A stretch of 64,000 nt of DNA from Limnephilus marmoratus (Eukaryota > Arthropoda > Insecta > Trichoptera > Limnephilidae): NCBI GenBank assembly GCA_917880885.1, contig OU862919.1, positions 12,232,001-12,296,000 on the forward strand. Direction: 5' to 3'. Within the stretch, counting starts at the first letter, position 1. Each line of letters starts with the position of its first letter. A model generated the notes under the pieces. That model worked only from the letters and a program-made list of their open reading frames with translations. It was not told where the DNA came from and made no database searches. Made by a program: the position numbers and the translations under genes. Positions 13,501-23,600 of this stretch are shown here, in pieces.

Positions 13501-14058
13501 TTGTACTAGGTGATAAAAAACTTTTGAAAGGTACATTTATGTGAACTCTTGTCAACCATATGCAAAAAAAATTGTAGGTATCTGTAGGAGACAACCTCAT
13601 TGTACTAGGTGATTCCAAAACTTTTGAAAGGTACATTTATGTGAACTCTTGTCAACCATATGCAAAAAAAATTGTAGGTATCTTTAAGTTTATGCATTAG
13701 TCTGTCAGTTCGGTATCAGTGTGGTTCAGTATCGGTATGATTCGGTATCGGTACCGAATCGACAAAAACACGTTTGAGAGTGAAATAGGACTACATATTT
13801 TCAGGGAGGGGTTTCTTATCCAATTTTTTCCAACTCCGTTTCCTAATTTTAACTTTATCTAGCCAGTTTTGTCCTGAGTATTCCAATGAGAAAGTTATAC
13901 ATAAATATATTTGCAATGTTTCATTTCAAAAATGATTTTATTTTCAGATACTGAAGAATTTTAACCTAAAATTGCTAAATACAAACGATGTAGACAGTGA
14001 AATGGAAATGGTCTTGAAACCAAAAGATAAGATCAGGATTTTCGTAACTAGCAAATAA
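1328..14058 (+). CDS. CYP315A1: CYP315A1 (shadow), mitochondrial ecdysteroid 2-hydroxylase; last five exons
   Basis: Exons 1328-1531, 7498-7634, 7882-8094, 12872-13081 and 13948-14058 join with matching phases (1, 1, 0, 0, 0) and give 291 residues plus a TAA stop. All junctions are AG/GT. Visible P450 features in order are the I-helix AGDTT (across the 7634/7882 junction), K-helix KETLR, a PERF-like FDPKRW and the heme-binding loop PFAMGARSCVGRKIA with its cysteine ligand. The stretch LYTSGRDAQYFEQP and the I-helix context resemble Drosophila sad rather than other P450s. The family hydroxylates ecdysteroids at C-2 in mitochondria, late in the ecdysone pathway. P450s have about 480-500 residues, so roughly 190-200 N-terminal residues are missing; the first exon here expects one base (G, giving Val) from an upstream exon outside the window. 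COX18 lies inside the third intron shown here. Confidence 0.93.
1532..2385 (+). other. CYP315A1 intron segment, nothing recognised
   Basis: AT-rich intronic DNA. Open frames at 1823-2050 and 2075-2269 have no recognisable family and resemble chance frames. Confidence 0.5.
2386..3268 (+). mobile_element. Solo LTR of an LTR retrotransposon (probable)
   Basis: A GC-richer block begins TGTGTGGCGACGC and ends AAACGCA, so it is bounded by TG and CA and flanked on both sides by short A runs. It has the transcription signals of an insect LTR in the right order: TATATATAAA at 2668-2677, a TCAGT initiator about 25 bp downstream (2698), and an AATAAA polyadenylation signal at 3197-3202. No gag-pol sequence is adjacent. 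The 2386 boundary is uncertain by 2 bp. Confidence 0.65.
2668..2704 (+). promoter_or_regulatory. TATA box and TCAGT initiator of the solo LTR
   Basis: TATATATAAA is followed 20 bp later by TCAGTCAG, the arthropod initiator consensus at the usual spacing. It lies in the sense direction of CYP315A1 within an intron and could give an ectopic start site. Confidence 0.5.
3600..4130 (+). mobile_element. LINE 3' end with A/T-rich tail
   Basis: From 3827 to 3929 the plus strand reads YLGVNFFNSLPEKIRNIN and on to a stop. This is the FNSLP motif found at the C-terminus of jockey/CR1-like reverse transcriptases. A short 3' UTR and an (AAATA)-rich tail follow, near 4075-4130. It is heavily 5' truncated. 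The 4131-4522 interval shows nothing recognisable. Confidence 0.5.
4531..7320 (-). mobile_element. hAT transposon with perfect 8-bp target duplications
   Basis: The termini are CAGTGTTCCGCAAA and its complement TTTGCGGAACACTG. The element is flanked by the exact 8-bp duplication CTTTAGAT (4523-4530 and 7321-7328), diagnostic of the hAT superfamily. At 2790 bp it has full autonomous size, but its transposase is frameshifted. It sits in a CYP315A1 intron in the antisense direction. Confidence 0.95.
5055..6894 (-). pseudogene. hAT transposase (ZBED5/SCAND3-like), frameshifted
   Basis: The gene starts at MDKFVKRTASL (6894). It runs through a BED-type zinc finger (CLVCGE followed by KLSRHL), then the catalytic region with DESTDISGHAHLI and CTDGAAAMTG, then VRWLSRGKVLSR, and ends with the dimerisation domain (ELGFSTLT) and KQAHISH before the stop at 5055-5057. 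At least three frameshifts break it, near 6640, between 6027 and 5881, and near 5150. Each piece is otherwise well preserved, so the element died recently. The family is that of the vertebrate domesticated ZBED5-type genes. Confidence 0.9.
7498..7634 (+). CDS. CYP315A1: CYP315A1 exon with start of I-helix
   Basis: The acceptor is ATTCAAG and the donor is GACACG|GTGAGA. Two bases (GT) complete a Gly codon begun at 1531. It encodes MVDKIYELEDMGDG through FIIAAGDT. The exon lies only 177 bp downstream of the hAT insertion at 4531-7320. Confidence 0.93.
7882..8094 (+). CDS. CYP315A1: CYP315A1 exon with K-helix
   Basis: The acceptor is TTTTTTTCAG and the donor is GCCGGG|GTAAGC, both in phase 0. 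It begins TAFSTQWSLYLLGQHP, completing the I-helix, and carries the ExxR motif in GIIKETLRLYPAAPF. Confidence 0.95.
8555..8590 (+). other. Upstream ORF overlapping the COX18 start codon
   Basis: An ATG 5 nt before the COX18 ATG opens a 12-codon frame (11 residues and TAA) in another reading frame, overlapping the COX18 start. If the transcript includes it, ribosomes would need leaky scanning to reach COX18. Confidence 0.6.
8560..9690 (+). CDS. COX18: COX18, mitochondrial cytochrome c oxidase assembly insertase, nested intronless gene
   Basis: A single open frame of 376 residues belongs to the YidC/Oxa1/Alb3 family. The N-terminal 80 or so residues are basic and Ser/Thr-rich, as in a mitochondrial targeting sequence. 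The first membrane segment follows TTGLPWW (WATIIVTSVLVRSAITLPLS), then the Lys/Arg-rich matrix loop (ARAKHLFGWTEEKAA), then hydrophobic segments around ASILIWFQIPLWISLSFALR, WILPVTLGILNLAII and SIVLIPISASVPSCMCLYW. COX18 exports the C-terminal tail of COX2 across the inner membrane. The start is the first in-frame ATG; the open frame continues five codons upstream without one. The gene lies in the same orientation as its host CYP315A1, inside the intron 8095-12871. Confidence 0.95.
   Translation: MLLSSISKFLTKNFECKCRGLVRVSTGSATITQKYYNTSINPSYPRHTRKLLCGISTVNLQHKPLQNILSRHQSRNFSTQPFVEFTQRLYIGISESKLVAIFQDLLLTIHSTTGLPWWATIIVTSVLVRSAITLPLSIYQNYIIAKVENLSLEMPNIAKEVHAETARAKHLFGWTEEKAAFTFKKAMRKQWNLLLVRDNCHPFKASILIWFQIPLWISLSFALRNLVHMRPRGDMAASITATELSIEGFGWIPNLMAVDHTWILPVTLGILNLAIIELQVMSKIRKPTRFHNVLTNIFRGFSIVLIPISASVPSCMCLYWASSSAYGLIQNILLMSPKMRRKFGVPLTASELPHPYQHVYSAFQQRVSNLPGLRKK
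9719..9724 (+). terminator. COX18 polyadenylation signal
   Basis: AATAAA 28 bp after the COX18 stop, followed by a T-rich stretch. It could also truncate CYP315A1 transcripts if used on the host pre-mRNA. Confidence 0.7.
9740..10671 (+). other. CYP315A1 intron segment, no recognised element
   Basis: AT-rich DNA. A 66-codon frame at 10235-10435 is preceded by an acceptor-like TTTTTACTATGTAG, but I do not recognise the peptide and no donor or partner exon is visible. Confidence 0.4.
10680..11139. mobile_element. hAT MITE with GC-rich internal 90-bp tandem repeat
   Basis: The termini TAGAGATGGGTAAGTTC and TAGCGATGTGTAGGTTC (inverted) match at 14 of 17 positions. The flanks ATCAGGTG and ATCAAGTG form an 8-bp duplication with one mismatch. 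Inside, a GC-rich unit recurs with a 90-bp period (CTCGGGTTCC at 10851 and again at 10941). It is much richer in GC than the surrounding intron. Confidence 0.75.
11180..11815 (+). pseudogene. LINE reverse transcriptase C-terminus (jockey/CR1-like)
   Basis: An open frame to TGA at 11737-11739 has the post-RT signature in order: YYALVQSRLSYNIVCWGS, KLILKVMYKKKFRYPS, TKTSFGQRNFLYQAPLLFN, then FKKNVK. The catalytic RT core is missing. A short 3' UTR ends in TTTGAATTTTGAATTGAATG, the terminal microsatellite type of these elements. It is a 5'-truncated copy in sense orientation to CYP315A1. Confidence 0.85.
11816..12871 (+). other. CYP315A1 intron segment; possible LINE tail near 12400-12715
   Basis: AT-rich DNA. 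The part from 12400 to 12715 ends in an (AAATA)-rich run like a retrotransposon 3' tail, but no coding remnant is visible. Confidence 0.35.
12872..13081 (+). CDS. CYP315A1: CYP315A1 exon with heme-binding loop
   Basis: The acceptor is TTTGTTTGCAG and the donor is TCAAAG|GTAATA. It encodes TLCVMSLYTSGRD, the FDPKRW motif and the cysteine loop FAMGARSCVGRK. Confidence 0.95.
13144..13600. mobile_element. MITE with TGAGGTTGTCTCCTACA inverted termini
   Basis: TGAGGTTGTCTCCTACA at 13144-13160 is the exact complement of TGTAGGAGACAACCTCA at 13583-13599, with a second, near-identical right end at 13486-13500. It lies in the last CYP315A1 intron. The target duplication is unclear because the right end was duplicated in tandem. 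Confidence 0.6.
13487..13684 (+). repeat. 99-bp tandem duplication of a MITE right end
   Basis: Two direct copies (13487-13585 and 13586-13684) start AGGAGACAACCTCATTGTAC and differ at only a few bases. Confidence 0.85.
13948..14058 (+). CDS. CYP315A1: CYP315A1 terminal exon
   Basis: The acceptor is TTTTCAG. It encodes 36 residues, starting ILKNFNLKLLNTNDVD and ending KIRIFVTSK, followed by TAA at 14056-14058. This is the usual short C-terminal beta region of a P450. Confidence 0.9.
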   Translation: MLKNFNLKLLNTNDVDSEMEMVLKPKDKIRIFVTSK

Positions 14059-14166
14059 TCTATCCCCGGTGGTATAAATGGTATGTACGGTCGATTCCAA
14101 TTAATTGGTGCACTGGTTTATCAGGACAGCCAGTTATTTGAAACAAAACTCAAGTAACAGAAACCA

Positions 14167-14172
14167 AATAAA
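14167..14172 (+). terminator. CYP315A1 polyadenylation signal (candidate)
   Basis: AATAAA 108 bp after the CYP315A1 stop codon. Confidence 0.55.
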
Positions 14173-15690
14173 GAAACTAATACTAAATATAGCGTAAATA
14201 GTAAATTATAAATAACCAAACATTTTCTTAAAATAGCCATCTTTTAAATTTATTTCCTTATTGTAATACTTACAATAATTTTATAATTATTTATTTTGTT
14301 ATTTAGACTACCTGTTTTTTTGTTTGTTTTAAAAGTTTTTTATTATCTAAATGCAATTAAATAATTTGATATAATATCCTTAAATAATTTTTATATTTAA
14401 TTTTATACAACTATTTTTATGAGATTTTTTAAGCAATTAATCACCTCTCATTTTCAATATTTTGTCTTTGTTCTAATTTGTCTATACTTGTTTGTCATAT
14501 ATATATTTTTTAAATTAACATCCTGTCCTGATGAAGAAAACATTGTTATTGAAACATGTTGATATTGTTAATTATATAGTGGATTAAACGAAGTTATTTG
14601 ATTTTAATTAAACTAATACTAATTTGCTTCGGTTATCTTGGAAACCATTCCGTTTAATTGGGACATTAAACGGATTCCGTTTAACTCATCTTTGATTTGC
14701 GTAGGCGTATTGCCTTTCAAAAACAAAATTTTAATAACGGCTCGGTACTCAATTTTTTCCATTTTCACAAAAACACACACATCGACTGACTCAAACGACT
14801 GTCAACTAAAAACATTGCGCTTCCAAACTGGCCGAAAAAAAAATGGCCGAAACTTTGGTGAGTAACTGTCAAAAGATGCACAACTACATTCAATAGCTTT
14901 TATTGATGAGTGCTGCCATCTTCATGTTCAGGTGGGAAACTTTTCAGACCACCCTAGTATATAAGCATTTTTGCCCATAAAATTATGTACTTTGTAAATT
15001 TATTCAATTCCACCAGGAAATCCATCATCCTGTAAATCCCGTTAGACACAAAATTCTCCCGTTTCGAGGCACTCCAAATGATGAGAAATCCGTCAAAAAT
15101 AATGATTATTAATTTTCATAATAAATGTTGTTAATAATGATTATTAATTTACATAATAAAATGTTTTTGTCGCATGTTTTATATTATATTTTTCTATCTA
15201 TTAAAGTTATTGTTGTGGCATATTATTTTATACGATATAAATTACTTATTTAGGTAATTTACTTTTATAAGTATGTAGTCCCTACATACTACTTCCATTT
15301 GGATAATTTTGGAATCATAAAGCGATGGTATTTGAAATACATAATATTGTAATTTTAAAAATAATAAAGTATTTTGTAAAAATTAATATTATGTTTTAAA
15401 CTATGTACCTTATGCAGCAGGATTAAGTGAGAATGCTTATACTAAACATGTTGAAAAATTAACACAAAATTAATTCTCCTTTACTAGAAATTTTGTTTTT
15501 CGATCCCAACAGTCATGCCACCAGTGGCAGCAATACGATTCAGAATTCCAATTTCTGTAGATATTTCCTAGTAATTTCCCCTCTTCAGACACCTACGGAC
15601 TTGCCAGTGGAGGCCGATAGCACGTCCATAAGGTGTGCGTAAAAGAGCAAGATAAATTGCCTGTTATTATCTTTAGCCGAACAACTATCT
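14173..15690. other. Intergenic AT-rich DNA with a Penelope-like 3' motif
   Basis: Near 14521-14600 the sequence CCTGATGAAGAAAAC, then GTTATTGAAACATG, resembles the 3' end of Penelope-like elements. A related sequence is at 29560-29640. Nothing else is recognised before 15690. Confidence 0.35.
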
Positions 15691-16054
15691 TAGAAAAATG
15701 AAACAATACAACTTTGTATAAACCACTTATATGATGCGCAAATCCGACCGGTTTCGGAACAAACGTTCCTTCGTCAGGGAAAGCTTTTACTAATTTGACA
15801 GTTTCGAACAATGTTTTATTATGGTAGGGGTGGAGCCGTTGCTAGTTAATAATGTAGATTGGGTGGGTAGGTATTTGTGTAGAGTGGGTGGGTAGGGGAA
15901 CAAATCCATGATTGGGCTCTATGATAATATTTTTTGTTCGAAACTATCAAATTAGTATAAGCTTTCCCTGACAAAGGAACGTTTGTTCCAAAACCGGTCG
16001 GATTTGCGCATCATATAAGTGGTTTATACAAAGTTGTATTGTTTCATTTTTCTA
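15691..16054. repeat. Inverted pair of Penelope-like 3' ends (120-bp arms)
   Basis: The arms 15691-15810 and 15935-16054 are each 120 bp, complementary and separated by a 124-bp spacer. Each carries CTGACGAAGGAACGTTTG (or a close variant) next to ACCGGTCGGATTTGCG, the type of motif seen at Penelope-like element ends. It lies between the convergent 3' ends of CYP315A1 and ARMC5. The 16055-16660 interval shows nothing recognisable. Confidence 0.7.
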
Positions 16055-16661
16055 TGATGGATAACCACAAAGTAATAGCTACATTCAAAAATATAACTAT
16101 CTTAGACATCAATAGTCTCTTGCAAGTCAAGGTTTTGTGTCCTGTCAAGATTGCCGTAATGTTTAAGACAAATTCACATCACAAAAAAACCATCTCCTGC
16201 AATAACTCCACAAAACTTGGATAAAATTGAATAAAAAATCATTTATGTTATCACATTCAAAATGATGACAGTTTCGGTAACGGGTTAGTGGTGAACGGAG
16301 ACGCACATAATATTAAGTAACAGAGCGAGAAGGAAATAGATTTGACCCGGTAATATTGACTTTCAAGTCAAGATGCACAAGAATCTTGACAGAAATACCT
16401 TGCTGGCAAGAAATTGTTGTAAAAAGTTGCTCGTTTACCAGAGTCTTTAGTTGCAATCCTAATATTTTTACACGGGAATAGCCAGGTGAGAAAACCCATA
16501 TTAGGTGTATAAATAAAATATACATAAATAATTCTGAACCAATATACAGTAGTAATAATATCATATTTATTATGCAAAATATATTTATAATAATTGTGTT
16601 TCTTTAAATACAAACACACCCAGAAGCCTCTTCACTATCACACAGGGTTTTATCATATATA

Positions 16662-16667
16662 TTTATT
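16662..16667 (-). terminator. ARMC5 polyadenylation signal (candidate)
   Basis: TTTATT on the plus strand is AATAAA on the minus strand, about 200 bp beyond the ARMC5 stop. Confidence 0.45.
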
Positions 16668-16863
16668 TACTTTTGTATAAGATGTTACCAACAGCAGACT
16701 TGTAAAAATTAATAAAATGCATTATTTATGTTATCTATTATTCTTAGAGTAGTCTGCTAAGTTGAAATGCCACAATTTGGATAATCATGGCTGAGAGATC
16801 TCATAACCTTTCCAGTCCAGTATTTGGTGGCCTTTTTTATATGGTACACTAGTAATTTTTTAT

Positions 16864-17620
16864 CTACTTGAAATGCCGTATCAATATATTTCTAACATCG
16901 TCAATCAATTGATGTTTGTAATTTGTTGTCATAATGGATGAAAATAGTTTTAATCTTTGCTTGTCATTCATTTGTCCGGCCAGCATGTAAGCTACTGATT
17001 CCACACACAATAATCCCATCCCTTCTTCCAGAGACCAAACATATATTTCATCAGCTGAAGTAGGTTCCAATTTAAACTGGACAATAGAGCTGAATAAGAG
17101 TCCTTTAAGTTTTTCCATAAGGAACCTATCGGCTAGAAGAAGAGTTTCCAGGGCGGTGGCGAGGCGGGTTGGAAGCGGAAACGTTTCCACCGAAGCACTT
17201 TCATTATTAATACCGCAATGCAGTAAAGTCAATAAATATTCTAATGCGTCTTTGGTAACTTTTTTTAGTCTCACACTTTTTTCACTGGACTCTTTGAACG
17301 AACCCGTAAACATGGCGTTAAATACTTCCGACTGCTGACACAAGAATTGTTTGTTAGCTTGCACACTTGAAGAATCGTCGAGTAATAGGTTGACTATGTC
17401 TTCTGGTTCTACTCCTTCGAATGCAGGATCGTAGCCCAGTATGATGTGATCCTTGAATTTATTATCTAATGTTTTGGGATCTTTCAGACATAGGCTGGAC
17501 GCCAACTGCGATAAACTTGGAACGCAGTATTCGAGCGGCTCCGTGTGTTCCATCAGAAATGAGAATAATAATTCCAGAGCTTGGAGGGTTATCAGGAACT
17601 TTTTTAAAGGTCTCTGTGAT
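16864..17620 (-). CDS. ARMC5: ARMC5 exon 13 with BTB domain (residues 822-1073)
   Basis: The acceptor is GTTTCAG|A. Encodes LITLQALELLFSFLM, then the BTB core, then a helical BACK-like tail ending VRNILIRHFK with TAG at 16864-16866. Confidence 0.93.
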
Positions 17621-20600
17621 CTGAAACAAATTAAAACACAAAGGTATAAAAGTGAATATAACATATTAAGTAGAAATTTTCAAGAAAGATAGAGGGATAA
17701 GACTAATGTAACTTGTGTTTGATTAATTTTATCATTATAAACTATTGCTTTTACATATTATGAATACTAAGTAAGGCTCTTCTTCAAACAGGGAAACGCA
17801 AGTATCCGATACTCACGTTGCTTACTCGGGTCAAAAACAAATTGTTCACAAATTACCAAAGTCATCACCAATCATTTGAATTCTTTTGTAAGCAAACAGT
17901 TGATGTAGCCATCATTTTTATATACACTGTCATTATTTGTTGATTGTTTTATTCCTAGCTTTGATCTAAAGCACAGGTATTGTTACAAAGTGACTGACAG
18001 AAGTGACGCCATGTTTAAAGTCTCAATGACGTAAGTCAGAACAATCCGGTCCTGCTAGCAGGAGACTGGCCACGGTCGCCGACGAGTTTACAAAATTTCC
18101 TGCCTGTGTAGGAACTTCCGTGCAGATGTACGATATTCGAATTGTCGAGTATCAGAAACTTGCATATCTCTATAGAAGAAGGACCTAGTGACTAGGGGGA
18201 GTAAAAAGATGCTTTAAATTGCGTACAATAATTGGAGACGAGCCGCTTAGCAGACGTTGAAGGAGGAGAAATTATATTAAAGTAAGAGTAGGAACATTCG
18301 GGAGATAACTCAGGTGCGTGAATACACTTTCTAGGTTATTCTGAACAGTAGAAACAGAAGATCAATATATTATAGTTAGTTATTTACCTTATTATGTAGG
18401 GAAGTGTCAATGCTAATGTTTGCTTAATGGGGGCTTGTCCTTTTAATAATCTATAACTTATTTCTCCAATTCCATAGTCAGATTCAGCCAACATTGTGAG
18501 TTGTGTAAGTAGTCTTGTGGCTAACGTATTCAACTGTAAAAAAGATAAAGATTGCATAAAAATTAAACAACCAAAAAATATTTTAAATGTGATATAAAAG
18601 CACACATAAAAAAATTCTTTTCCATAGTTTTAAAAATCAGTTTTTAAAACAGAGACCTCGCACATTCATCAATTTTTAAGCTAAATTTATGGAAAAGTTA
18701 GGAAAAAAAATTGTAAGTTGATCTACTGTATTTTTATTTTTAACTGAGTAAAACCTCAAATTGTAATATTTAATTAAATGAAGACATGGGTTTGAATCTT
18801 GCAATCATAAATAAAGATAGCAGCCAATAAAAATATGCGTTAGGAAAATGAAGATAACGTTGGTAGTTCTTAGTCGAAGTATGATGATACAGTTAAATAT
18901 AACAGAATTGGATAGGGACATAGGGATAGGGATCGGATAGCTCAGTTGGTAGAGTTACACCCCGGCAAGGTGAAGGTCCTGGGTTCGAGTCCCAGATGTG
19001 ACCGTATCTTTTTCTGATTTTTCAGTTCTCAGATTTTTAATAGAGTTTCGCAAATATCATCTATTTTACTTTGAGGAACGTCAATACAAAAATGAATATA
19101 GACACAAATCTTACCTGTTTACACTGTTGACATTCCATGTGCTTGGGTTCGTGTAACATTTTATATAAATACAAGATTAGGCGATGCTTCAGAAGTCTTA
19201 CGAGGTATTTGGCATTACTGAAAATAAAAATAAAAGACAAAATATAATTTAATTTTACAAAATTACGCACTTCATGTATTTTTAACTTTTTCCACGCGAT
19301 CGTAACAACAGTTGATACGGCAAAAGCCATGCCTCACACGCGCCCATATCAGCCCTTGTTACGCTAACTTCGACTGCCGATATCACAGCGCTACTATGTC
19401 ACAGTATTTTTTCCCGCTCGCTAGGACATTCGTGTAACTATCACGATGCTGACATCTTCAGGCATATTTCGAAAGTAAAATTGTATTTCGTAAAAAAATC
19501 TATAATCAAGTGAATGTGTCCTCGTGCCTTTGAATGCATAGTTCACAATTTACTCCACAGATAGCGCTAGTAGTTTGCGCACGCGCATGCATGCGATTCC
19601 GACTGACCATATTGAACAAGCGTCGATAACATTTATATCGTATTCGCACACGTTTGTTTATGTTGTGAAACTGTGATTTTGAATTTACATAAAAATTTTA
19701 TTAATTTTAGTGTCATCAGAAGTTTTAGAACTTGTTTATACGAATTAATAATAATAAGTGATTGAGGTACCACTTGTGTCTATCAACGCAGTGTCCTGAG
19801 TACAAGCACGCGGATAAATGGCGCCGTCTTTAAGATGACATGGGTACGTTTTTGTATGGAATTTAATGTTTTTGTTTTTATAAACATCTAGGAGTGTTTA
19901 CAGACGACGATTTGGTTTCAAATTGTAGATAATAATCTCATCTGTTTATATAGTATGATAAATCATGCCATAATATGCTGTAATTTGACATAAAATTGGA
20001 TGGATAGGTATTTGAAATATGACATATACATGTACCGCGTATGGGTATTGAAAAAACGGAGTAGTTCAACGCGGGGAAAAGGTTAAAAACTTCTCAATAT
20101 GTCATAATTTTAATACCTTATAATTTTAGCGAGTATTCTAGCAGCTCTGTTCAAAGGACATCTAGATTTTTGTACGTAGATAATAAGAGACAGCAGTAAA
20201 TCCTTAGAGCCTAATCTCTCCATCCCGGTGTCGCTGTGGAAGACTCGGGACAGCAGGACCAAGAGGCAGCGGGCCTTGTGCGATCTACTTTGTTGCTCCG
20301 TGGTGTCTTCTGAAATACAAAACATTATTTTATTCATTGACCACTGGGATGCCAGGCTCTCGCCAAATACAAACCCTCCTCGTATGCCAGCGGTGAAATA
20401 GAGCGTGAAAAACATTTGTGGAATAATGTTGTAAGTTGATCTCATGAAAATATATCGAACATAAATCATTTTCATATTCATATTTTTAGCTGCTAAGCTG
20501 AAATACGTCATTGACTTATGTGAATTTATGTTAGATGAGCATGTTACTTTCTATAAGGCATTATTGAGTGAAGTAAAGTAAAAAAAAAGAATTGTGGATT

Positions 20601-23600
20601 GCATGCGAATTTTCACATACCTAAACAACATTTTGCTACTTGTTGATGCAACTGTGTATATTAGAGATGAAACGGATATCCGGTAACTATCCGGTATCCG
20701 GCCTAAATTTACTATCCGGCCGGATACTGGATAGTAACTCAATATTCGGCCAGATACCGGATATTCAAAAACTACAACAATCTCCTATAATAAAATGCAA
20801 AGCATTAATCTTTGTGAGGTGAACATCAATAAAATGGCTTATAATTATGACGGCTTTTATTTAAAGTCGAAAAGGTTACAAAAAACTAAAATTTTCTATG
20901 ATATTGATATTCACTCTAATAATAAATACATAAGTAGTAAATATTTAAACTAAAACCTTTTAGCAAAAACTTACAAAAACCTCGCAGAGTAGCGAAAACT
21001 TAAATTAACATGATTAACTAATCACAATCACCATATAGTCATTATAGTCAATTAAAACATCGTAAAAAACACAGAGATTATTGAAATGATTAAATACTGA
21101 CATTGAAGCACCATAATTTACCGCTTGTTCTTCTTATCAAAGAGAGTATTTTGAATTAATACTCAAAATTAACAAGTGGTAAATTATGGTGAATAAAGAC
21201 TAAATTTGCAGCGTTCACAAGCAACAAGCGATTTCGCTTGTTTTCGTATATCATGTATCGTATATGGGCCGAATATCCGGCCGCCGGATATCCGGTCATC
21301 CGGCCTCGCAGCTCGCCGGATATCCGGTATCCGGCCAAACAACTATCCGTTTCATCTCTAGTGTATATCTATAGTCTGTCAAATAAGAGTAGAAAATATA
21401 AAAACTGGAACTACTAAATTTGTAGACTGGCAACACCAATTTAACTGTCAAATATTTTTTTGAAGTGCAATGACACTGAATGTATAGAACACATTTTAAA
21501 AAACATTTTTCTTCATTACATAAATTTGATTAAAAGGTGATTTATAAAACGATTTGCTTTAATTTAATTTAACACAAATTTGAATTTAACAATAGAAAGA
21601 AAGGCAGAATCACTAATGGTGAGTTTAGTTACACTACTTTTAGATCTGAATGAGTTAATTATATTCAGATCTAAAATTAGAGACATGATCTAAAGCTCAG
21701 GCAACGCTAGATATTTATATAGTATTAAATAAATGTGAGCAATTTCTAAACTGTGCTTTATATTTTATTACATTATAGTTATTCTTCATTATGTTAACAC
21801 AAAATTGCAAAGGTATAATAATAATATACCTATATGCAATTCTAATTTTGAGATCGGCGGGTATCTATACTGCAATGAAAAAATATTTTTTCCACTATTA
21901 TGCCTTTTTAATTTTTTATAAAAATGTAGGTTACACAGCTTCACTTTAACACCATGAGTTATGTGTTTAGTATTGCCATTTGATCAACAGTGGCGTCCTC
22001 ATATATTTTCTACTCTTATTTGACAAACTGTACCTTCCTCCGTCCAACCTACTTTCCATACCTATTCTTTCCGACAATATGTGCCAATATTACCTACCAG
22101 CGACATTTTGGAACACTTTGTAACCTGTACAGTTATCACTTCCTATGGTACCTCGGTAAGTTTAATATCGACGTGCTTAACCTTGGTGCCGTAATATTGA
22201 ACCTCAAAATAACTTACTATGTGAAAAGAAGGTAAGTAAATCAGATTGCTTCCCCAGTGTCCATTGTTCACATATTCCCATAGTTGTGTCTTTTTGAAAA
22301 CCCATAATTTTATTAATTACAATTAGAGATGAAACGGATAGTTGTTTGGCCGAATACCGGATATCCGGCGAGCTGCGAGGCCGGATGGCCCATTGTCTCG
22401 TTGCATGTCGTGACGAGTTTAGCGCCGCACAGGTGCGGCAAACGCGATCAGATCAATTCGGGCGGTTTCGGTTGCCATCGTGAGTATTCGTGAGTGTGTG
22501 ATTGAATAGCGAAAATTAAATTAGTTGTTTACTTGCTGCTTTTAGTTTAGATATTTACTATTTATGTATTTATCATTAGAGTGAACATCTCAGAAGAAAA
22601 TTTTAGTTTTTTGGAAGGCCTGTAACTTTTTGTAACTTTTTCGACTTTAAATAAAAGTCGTCATAATTATAAGCCATTTTATTGATATTTACCTCACAAA
22701 GATTAATGTATTGCATTTTATTATAGGAAATTATCGTAGTTTTTGAATATCCGGTATCCGGCCTAAATTTACTATCCGGCCTAAATTTACTATATAGTTA
22801 TCGGATATCCGTTTCATCTCTAATTACAATCCAATTGATTGGCAGTCAATCTATCTGCAACTTAAGAGCGTTTAACCAGCCAGCGGACGAAAATCCACAT
22901 TTCGTCGAAAGTTGTTCTTCCGATCGTGCAGGGCGGTTACAATGAGAAAGATTAATTATTCTCCGTACCAGCTTTTTAAAATTATAACTCAATATCGAAT
23001 TTATTTCAATCCAAATTAGCTTTAATTTATACCTTCATCCAAAAATGCTGAAAGGCGTGATGATAAAACTATTAAAATAGTGTACTTTTTGTAGTTATTT
23101 TTTGATTATAAGTATTTATCATTTTTCAATAATGTCTAAATTTAATAAGAATGTAAAAAAAATCTGAAATATATTAGTTGGTAAGTGCGCAAATAAATAC
23201 ACAAATGGACCAATTTTCGTCAAGAAACGCATGTATGTACATATTTTTTAATGATTTTATTGAAACTAAAATTAAAATTCTAATACATAACTCTGCTAGA
23301 TAATGTATTGATTTATTTTACTGCATGATTACATTATTTGAAATGGGTGTGGTATAATACAAAAACTTTTTTGAAAATTTAACAAATCTGCCAACGACCT
23401 ATGGAATAACCTTATTATACTAAAAATTAAAAAAAATTCTAAAAATTTATTACATACGAATGCTAGATAAAAGAACAATCTTTCGAAATCCATTTATAAT
23501 TTTTTGTGGAAAAGAGTCAATACGTCTAAAAACTTTTTTGAAAATGACGTATTTCCGGCTTTCTCTGGTAATGCCCTCTTAACACCAAGTTACCACCTTA

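Noticed and set aside
15593..15811. A 72-codon minus-strand frame with DEGTFVPKPVGF
   Set aside because: It is a translation of the Penelope-like terminal repeat, which occurs twice in inverted form.
18931..19003. Functional tRNA-Ala(GGC) gene
   Set aside because: A and B boxes and the T arm are good, but the acceptor strands do not pair and position 33 is C. Treated as a SINE head or pseudogene.
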